Source: JAZGAE01 sp036475545 (GTDB lineage: Bacteria; Pseudomonadota; Alphaproteobacteria; DATDPM01). Taken from it: 9,251 bases of DNA. The DNA lies in assembly GCA_036475545.1 (NCBI GenBank), contig JAZGAE010000055.1:1-9251 (forward strand). Direction: 5' to 3'. The notes under the pieces were generated by a model. That model was not told the DNA's origin. It was given only the letters and a program-made list of their open reading frames with translations, and did not search any database. Both the position numbers and the translations under genes were made by a program. Below, piece after piece: positions 5,708 through 9,251 of the stretch (position 1 is its first letter; each line of letters opens with the position of its first letter).

Positions 5708-5737
5708 ATGATACTTCTAGTGTGATTAATAATCACA
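5708..5737 (-). promoter_or_regulatory. Promoter -10 with overlapping TGTGA-N7-TCACA palindrome
   Basis: On the minus strand TATCAT (5713-5708) is a -10 candidate. TGTGATTAATAATCACA (5721-5737), a perfect 8+1+8 palindrome, covers the spacer and the -35 position (TTGTGA or TGTGAT at 18-19 bp). A protein bound here would overlap RNA polymerase, consistent with repression of the small secreted gene. The half-sites look like CRP/FNR-superfamily sites, but the spacer is 7 rather than the 6 bases of the CRP consensus. Confidence 0.45.
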
Positions 5738-5743
5738 AGTCTA

Positions 5744-5837
5744 TGACGGGCCGTCACATAGTCGTGAAAAAGAGGTGATAGAATGATCGATCACGTTTTT
5801 ATTCACGAGCTCGTGAGATAGTTTCACGAATGCGTGA
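5744..5837. promoter_or_regulatory. Array of TCAC/GTGA palindromes
   Basis: Upstream of the small secreted gene are TGACGGGCCGTCA (5744-5756), TCACATAGTCGTGA (5754-5767), GTGAT...ATCAC (5775-5794, enclosing TGATCGATCA), TCACGAGCTCGTGA (5803-5816, perfect) and TCACGAATGCGTGA (5824-5837). Three are 14-bp TCAC-N6-GTGA elements, and the last two are 21 bp apart, two helical turns. The DNA is about 61% A+T against a GC-rich background. This looks like a multi-site operator or activator region; the cognate regulator is not in the window. Confidence 0.5.
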
Positions 5838-6116
5838 TCTGGCACCTGGCTTCTCTGCAACGAGGCGCCGGAGATAGGTACACGGACTGAGGCGGTTCGG
5901 GGCCCGGACGGCAGTCGGGCGCGGCGAGGGAATGGCCGCTAGGACGCGGAGTCAGAATTGCGCGAGGGAAGAATTGCCCTTAACTGGCTCAGAAGAGTGA
6001 GCGTTTGGGACACACTCCCACTCGTGCTTCTTTGATAGCGTGTCCCGCCCCGCCGCGCCTGGCGGATCGCCCCGCCACGGCGCAACGCAGTCGATTCCAC
6101 CTGACCGGATTATGCT
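5838..6116. other. Intergenic DNA without a supported gene
   Basis: From the last palindrome to the end of the DUF2336 gene I see no credible coding region, tRNA or known RNA. It holds two copies of GAATTGC (near 5956 and 5972) and an inverted repeat at 6007-6046. The long minus-strand frame running through its right end is a shadow of the DUF2336 gene. Confidence 0.5.
6007..6046. repeat. Inverted repeat GGGACAC ... GTGTCCC
   Basis: GGGACAC (6007-6013) and GTGTCCC (6040-6046) form a 7-bp stem around 26 bases. A smaller hairpin, TGGGA-CACAC-TCCCA, overlaps its left arm (6006-6020). It lies 70 bases beyond the DUF2336 stop. There is no T-tract, so a terminator role is weak; a short mobile or REP-like remnant is possible but unproven. 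Confidence 0.35.
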
Positions 6117-7355
6117 TTAGTCCGTGGCGGTGTTGGCGGCGACGAGCTCGAGCTCCCGGATGCTGTTCAGGTACGCCTCGTCGCGGCGCCAGCGCCTGAG
6201 GACGGCGTCCGCCGCCTCGGCCTTGATGCGATCGAAGAAGGCGAGCACCCGGGAAAGCTCTGCCGGGTCCACCACCTTGTCTCCGGGCCGGGCCTTGCGG
6301 CTCAACAGGAAGATCGAGGCGAAGTCTGGCTTTCCGATGTCGCTGGCCTTGCAGGCGACGGCGAGCCCCTCGCCGCCCGGCTCGTAGAGGAGGCGGCGGG
6401 CGAGGTTGAGGCGAATCTCGGTGAATTGGACGAACAGGGCCTCGAAGAGGCTGATCTCGCCCTGGCGGAGCACTTGGATGAGCAGGCGGGGCGTTATGGC
6501 TTCGGCTTCCTTCAGGCGGTTGGCGAGCTCGAAGGGCTTGGTCTTCGCCGCATCGTAGTTGGTAACCTCTTGGACCGCGTCCCTGACCGTGGTCTCGAGC
6601 GAGTCGTCGAGTTCCGTGGGATCGACGTCGAAATTGTTCAGGATGTGTTGGCGCAGCGCCGCCGACACCCACCAGTACATCTTCTTCGCCAGGTCCGCGC
6701 CCAGGTCGGACCGCCCCAGAAGCGGCCTCTGGTATCCGTCGAGGAGCCGGGATTGTTCGACCAGATACTCGAGCGTCGTGTGCGAAATTCTCGCGTTGGG
6801 GTTTTGGATGAGGGTCGTGATGACGTCGTCGCTTTCGGTCTCCACCAGCGCGTCGGAGACTGTTTCGCTCACCTCTTCGCGCATGGCGATGGCGAGCTGA
6901 TGCTGGAGCGTGCGGTGGGCAATGATCTCGATGAGTTCGGGGTCGTGAAGCACCGTGCTCTTGGTGAGGATGGGATGCGCGACCTCGATCTCGTCGTTGG
7001 CCAGCGCGATGATGAGTTCGCGCGGCGCGTTGGGCTGGGTGGAGAGCCGCTCGGCCAGCGCCCGGCGGACCGTCATTTCCACGTCGTGGATGAGCTGACG
7101 CAGGATGTCGCTCATGAGCGCCCGCTCGCGCTCGCTCAACACGTCTTGCTTTCCGAAGAACAGGTCGCTGACCATCGCGACCAGCCTGGTGCGGCTGGCG
7201 GCCGACTTGTCGCGCGCCAGCGCCAACAGTTCGTCGACCTCGGACGGATCGGCCCTGGACCGCCTCGTGCCTGCCGACGCGCTTCGCGGAGGGTCGAGCG
7301 AAGGGGCGGCCGCCTGGGTGGTCCCCCGCCGCCGCTGGTTCGTCGGGCCTGACAT
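6117..7355 (-). CDS. DUF2336 domain protein
   Basis: This 412-residue, mostly helical protein fits the DUF2336 family, which is common in Alphaproteobacteria and has no firmly established biochemical role. Residues 1-36 are basic and Ser/Pro/Arg-rich, probably disordered. From about residue 37 the protein reads as HEAT-like helical pairs: SRTRLVAMVSDLFFGKQDVLSERERALMSDIL, then VRRALAERLSTQPNAPRELIIALANDEIEVAHPILTKS, HRTLQHQLAIAMRE, VITTLIQNPNARIS, with the family's C-terminal half after RPLLGRSDLGADLAKKMYWWVSAALR (about 210-235). There is no signal peptide or membrane segment, so it is cytoplasmic. The start at 7355 is chosen because AGAGGGG lies 7 bases upstream and similarity begins after it; an in-frame ATG at 7457 would add a non-conserved stretch and begin inside a tandem repeat. 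A CtrA-like box lies about 170 bases upstream. It is divergent from the PQQ dehydrogenase gene. Confidence 0.8.
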   Translation of the reverse strand: MSGPTNQRRRGTTQAAAPSLDPPRSASAGTRRSRADPSEVDELLALARDKSAASRTRLVAMVSDLFFGKQDVLSERERALMSDILRQLIHDVEMTVRRALAERLSTQPNAPRELIIALANDEIEVAHPILTKSTVLHDPELIEIIAHRTLQHQLAIAMREEVSETVSDALVETESDDVITTLIQNPNARISHTTLEYLVEQSRLLDGYQRPLLGRSDLGADLAKKMYWWVSAALRQHILNNFDVDPTELDDSLETTVRDAVQEVTNYDAAKTKPFELANRLKEAEAITPRLLIQVLRQGEISLFEALFVQFTEIRLNLARRLLYEPGGEGLAVACKASDIGKPDFASIFLLSRKARPGDKVVDPAELSRVLAFFDRIKAEAADAVLRRWRRDEAYLNSIRELELVAANTATD

Positions 7356-7434
7356 CGCCGCACCCCTCTCTTGTCGCCGCTCCGAGGCGGCCGAGTCACG
7401 TTCCTGTCGGTGTGAACGCGGCGCCGCGCCGGGG

Positions 7435-7476
7435 AAGCCGCACCGCCCAAGCCGCACCGCCCAAGCCGCACCGCCC
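7435..7476. repeat. Tandem repeat, 3 x 14 bp
   Basis: AAGCCGCACCGCCC occurs three times head to tail without mismatch. It lies 80 bp upstream of the DUF2336 start codon, in its probable leader. Perfect identity suggests recent slippage or copy-number change. A 14-bp unit shifts frame, which also argues that this stretch is not coding. Confidence 0.9.
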
Positions 7477-7522
7477 TGGCGCGTCCTGATCCTGTCCTGA
7501 AAAAAGGTTACGTGCGGGCAAT

Positions 7523-7538
7523 TAGCAAACCGTTAACG
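7523..7538 (-). promoter_or_regulatory. CtrA-like box upstream of the DUF2336 gene
   Basis: On the plus strand TTAG-CAAACCG-TTAAC fits TTAA-N7-TTAA with one mismatch; the minus strand reads GTTAACGGTTTGCTAA. It sits within GCAAA...TTTGC (7526-7547) and contains CGTTAACG. CtrA boxes in Alphaproteobacteria commonly cover the -35 position; here that would place the DUF2336 transcript start near 7500. The link to CtrA is inferred. Confidence 0.35.
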
Positions 7539-7741
7539 ACGTTTGCCGGGCGGTCCCCGCAACACTGCGCGATGGCGGCCGGGCGCGGCGGGCAAACACC
7601 CTCTCGAAGGCGCCCGCGATACCGCCGGGCTGCCGGTGGCGGCGTCCCCTTGGCCCGTGCGCCGGCGCGGGGCGCGGATGGCCCTGTTGCGGGGACGCTT
7701 GCGCGCCGCCATTGTGCTAGGGTTTCGGGTCGCCCGGGACG

Positions 7742-7776
7742 CAGGTCAGTGACGACGACGCAGGCCAGTGACGACG
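7742..7776 (+). repeat. 19-bp-period duplication at the dehydrogenase start
   Basis: CAGGTCAGTGACGACG (7742-7757) and CAGGCCAGTGACGACG (7761-7776) differ by one base. Each contains a GTG, but in different frames: the one at 7768 opens the dehydrogenase, while the one at 7749 opens a frame with no recognisable product. Confidence 0.7.
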
Positions 7777-9006
7777 CAGACATTTCTTTCCGCTCTCTTC
7801 ATCGCGGCGGTTGTCGCGGCCCCCCTCGCGGCGGCCTCCGAGGTCGTTCAGCCGCCGGGCGAGCGGTTCGAGATCCGCCTCGAAGACCTGCCCGGGCCGT
7901 TCGCCACGCGCAGCGCGATCAACCCGCCGAAAGCCATCCCCATGCCGGCCGGCGCCAGCTTGCGGGTGCCGCCCGGGTTCGCCGTGAACGTCTTCGCCGA
8001 GGGGCTCGACGACGCGCGGTGGCTGGCGGTCGCCGCCAACGGCGACGTCTTCCTCGCGCAATCCGACGCCGGTCGGGTCACGCTCTTGAGGGACGCCGAC
8101 GGGGACGGCGCGGCCGACCTCGTCGCCCCGTTCGCCGCGGGGCTGGCGAGGCCCCACGGGCTCGCGGTGCGGCCCGGCTGGCTCTACGTGGCGGACACCG
8201 AAGGGGTGTGGCGCTACGCTTACGAGCCTGGTGAGACGAGAAGTCCGGGCAAGGCGGAGCGGGTGACGGCGCCGGGTGCGCTTGGGGGCGGCTCGGGCCA
8301 CTGGACCCGCAACATCGCCTTCAGCCCGGACGGCGCGCGCTTCTTCGTTGCCATCGGCTCGCGGAGCAACATCGCCAAGGAATCCCCGCCCCGCGCCACG
8401 GTGCAGGAGTTCGCGGCCGACGGCACCCATCTCGGCACCTTCGCCTCGGGCTTGCGCAATCCCGTGGGCATCTCGTTCTATCCCGGCACGGGCGACCTCT
8501 ACGTCGTCGTCAACGAGCGCGACACCCTGGGCGACGGCCTGGTTCCCGACTACTTGACGCGCCTCGAGCGCGACGGCTTCTACGGCTGGCCGTACTCCTA
8601 TCTCGGCCCCAACCCGCAGCCGGGCCTGGCCGGCGAGCGCCCCGACCTGGCCGGGAAGGCCATCGTCCCGGACCTCCTGTTCCAGTCCCACTCCGCCCCC
8701 TTGGGCCTCGTCTTCTACGACGGCGACCGGTTCCCGGAGGAGTTTCGCGGCGACGCCTTCGTGGCGCTGCACGGCTCGTGGAACGCGGGCATACCCACGG
8801 GCTACAAGGTGGTGCGGGTGCCCTTCGGCGCGGATAAGCGGCCTAAGGGCCATTACGAGACCTTCGCCAGCGGCTTCTGGGCGCGCGGCCAAGGGCGCGC
8901 CCGGGTGTGGGGCCGGCCCGTCGGCCTCGCGGTGGCGGCCGACGGCAGCCTGCTCGTCGCCGACGACGCGGGCGGGCGGGTGTGGCGCGTCAGCTACGGG
9001 GACTGA
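7768..9006 (+). CDS. PQQ-dependent sugar (sorbosone-type) dehydrogenase
   Basis: This 412-residue exported six-bladed propeller protein belongs to the soluble PQQ-dependent sugar dehydrogenase/L-sorbosone dehydrogenase group. These enzymes oxidise sugars or related aldehydes in the periplasm and pass electrons onward. Residues 1 to about 23 form a signal peptide (TFLSALFIAAVVAAPLAAAS). Blade motifs follow: LRVPPGFAVNVFAEGLDDARWLAV, RDADGDGAADLV (a Ca-binding-like DxDGDG, 109-114), GLARPHGLAV, GSGHWTRNIAFSPDG (His178, aligning with the catalytic His of soluble glucose dehydrogenase), GLRNPVGISFYP (Arg230, the usual PQQ-contacting Arg), RDGFYGWPYSYLG, and a closing VWGRPVGLAVAADGSLLVADDAGGRVWRVSY. 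The substrate cannot be told. The GTG start is the first start codon after an in-frame stop at 7750-7752 and has only a weak ribosome site. No PQQ synthesis genes are in view. Downstream is a separate gene with its own promoter-like box. Confidence 0.82.
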   Translation: MTTQTFLSALFIAAVVAAPLAAASEVVQPPGERFEIRLEDLPGPFATRSAINPPKAIPMPAGASLRVPPGFAVNVFAEGLDDARWLAVAANGDVFLAQSDAGRVTLLRDADGDGAADLVAPFAAGLARPHGLAVRPGWLYVADTEGVWRYAYEPGETRSPGKAERVTAPGALGGGSGHWTRNIAFSPDGARFFVAIGSRSNIAKESPPRATVQEFAADGTHLGTFASGLRNPVGISFYPGTGDLYVVVNERDTLGDGLVPDYLTRLERDGFYGWPYSYLGPNPQPGLAGERPDLAGKAIVPDLLFQSHSAPLGLVFYDGDRFPEEFRGDAFVALHGSWNAGIPTGYKVVRVPFGADKRPKGHYETFASGFWARGQGRARVWGRPVGLAVAADGSLLVADDAGGRVWRVSYGD

Positions 9007-9026
9007 GTAGAGGGTACTGGGGCCAA

Positions 9027-9041
9027 TTAACCAATCCTTAG
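9027..9041 (+). promoter_or_regulatory. CtrA-like box before the last gene
   Basis: TTAA-CCAATCC-TTAG fits TTAA-N7-TTAA with one mismatch and keeps the TTAACC start common in alphaproteobacterial boxes. It lies 52 bases before the next start codon, a sensible place for a -35-overlapping activator site. Confidence 0.4.
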
Positions 9042-9093
9042 GCGGCCGCCCTCTATCGTGCGCGTCCGCTCAGCATCCGAGAACCGGACCCCC

Positions 9094-9251
9094 ATGCCCG
9101 TCAACCCCAGCGCCTCCATCCTGCAGGCCATCTCCACGCTGCCCGTCCAGGGCGGCGCCCAGCCCCAGCCGCAGCCCGCTGCGCCGCAAGCTGCGAGACG
9201 GGCGCCTCCTTCGCAGGAGGCCCAGCCGCCGCGCTTCGTCGGCGGAACGCC
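9094..9251 (+). CDS. Pro/Gln-rich protein, N-terminal part
   Basis: An ATG opens a frame that runs off the right edge (52 complete codons, cut by the window end). It reads MPVNPSASILQAISTLPVQG, then a Pro/Gln/Ala-rich stretch with QPQPQPAAPQ, then RFVGGT. There is no signal peptide. Low-complexity N-termini like this cannot be assigned to a family. The ribosome site is weak (GAGA about 12 bases upstream), but the CtrA-like box before it supports a real transcription unit beginning here. If CtrA-controlled, motility or cell-cycle roles would be the first to test. Confidence 0.5.
   Translation, partial: MPVNPSASILQAISTLPVQGGAQPQPQPAAPQAARRAPPSQEAQPPRFVGGT

Larger units (their letters stand above)
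7356..7767. other. Divergent intergenic region, 412 bp
   Basis: This region separates the DUF2336 gene (minus) from the PQQ dehydrogenase gene (plus). It holds a 3 x 14-bp tandem repeat (7435-7476), three TCCTG copies (7484-7499), a run of seven A (7500-7506), a CtrA-like box within an inverted repeat (7523-7547), and a 19-bp-period duplication at the dehydrogenase start. CTAGGG near 7717-7722 resembles part of a -10 region, without a convincing -35. No gene is supported here. Confidence 0.5.

Noticed and set aside
5824..5837. parS centromere site
   Set aside because: TTTCACG resembles the left half of the parS consensus, but the two halves here are separated by extra bases and no parAB gene is nearby.
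5838..6116. tRNA or structured small RNA
   Set aside because: GGTTCGGGGCCC looks faintly like a T-arm, but no acceptor or anticodon arm can be drawn around it.
7485..7506. Terminator at the poly-A run
   Set aside because: There is a T-run on the minus strand but no stem-loop before it, and it lies upstream, not downstream, of the genes read on that strand.
7717..8892. 391-codon minus-strand frame opposite the PQQ dehydrogenase
   Set aside because: The plus strand has clear propeller motifs and a signal peptide; the minus frame has no recognisable domain.

Overview
This is a GC-rich bacterial window, most likely chromosomal DNA of an alphaproteobacterium, possibly in or near the Rhodospirillales. 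The assignment rests on a DUF2336 protein (a family known mainly from Alphaproteobacteria), a PagL/acyloxyacyl-hydrolase-like outer-membrane protein of the alphaproteobacterial type, a CigR-like LPPGL-repeat protein, and two TTAA-N7-TTAA-like sites resembling CtrA boxes. I see no transposase, integrase, phage gene, CRISPR array, tRNA or rRNA.

Left part (1-3221): the 3' end of a metallo-beta-lactamase-fold (RNase Z-like) hydrolase, a tiny overlapping ORF with a Tat-like arginine-rich sequence, and a SagB-type nitroreductase, all on the plus strand with ATGA and GTGA overlaps. Convergent to these is a radical SAM enzyme of the PflX/COG1313 group on the minus strand. Divergent from it is a two-domain CbiX-type chelatase, possibly preceded by a 43-residue Cys-containing small ORF whose stop lies one base before the chelatase ATG.

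Middle part (3222-6116): envelope and secreted proteins. A PagL-like protein carries a long Pro/Ala/Tyr-rich N-terminal stretch. Convergent to it is a CigR-like secreted protein. Next, also on the minus strand, is a small secreted protein of unknown function with its own tandem-hairpin terminator. Upstream of this small gene lies an unusually AT-rich region (about 61% A+T over 5701-5820) packed with TGTGA/TCACG-type palindromes. It is the densest regulatory-looking DNA in the window.

Right part (6117-9251): a DUF2336 protein on the minus strand, a 412-bp intergenic region with a 3 x 14-bp tandem repeat and a CtrA-like box, a secreted PQQ-dependent sugar (sorbosone-type) dehydrogenase on the plus strand, and the start of a Pro/Gln-rich protein preceded by a second CtrA-like box.

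The genes do not form one pathway. I found no convincing new multi-gene system. The best leads are the palindrome array, the repeat-bearing PagL-like protein, the frame arrangement before the nitroreductase, and the paired CtrA-like boxes.
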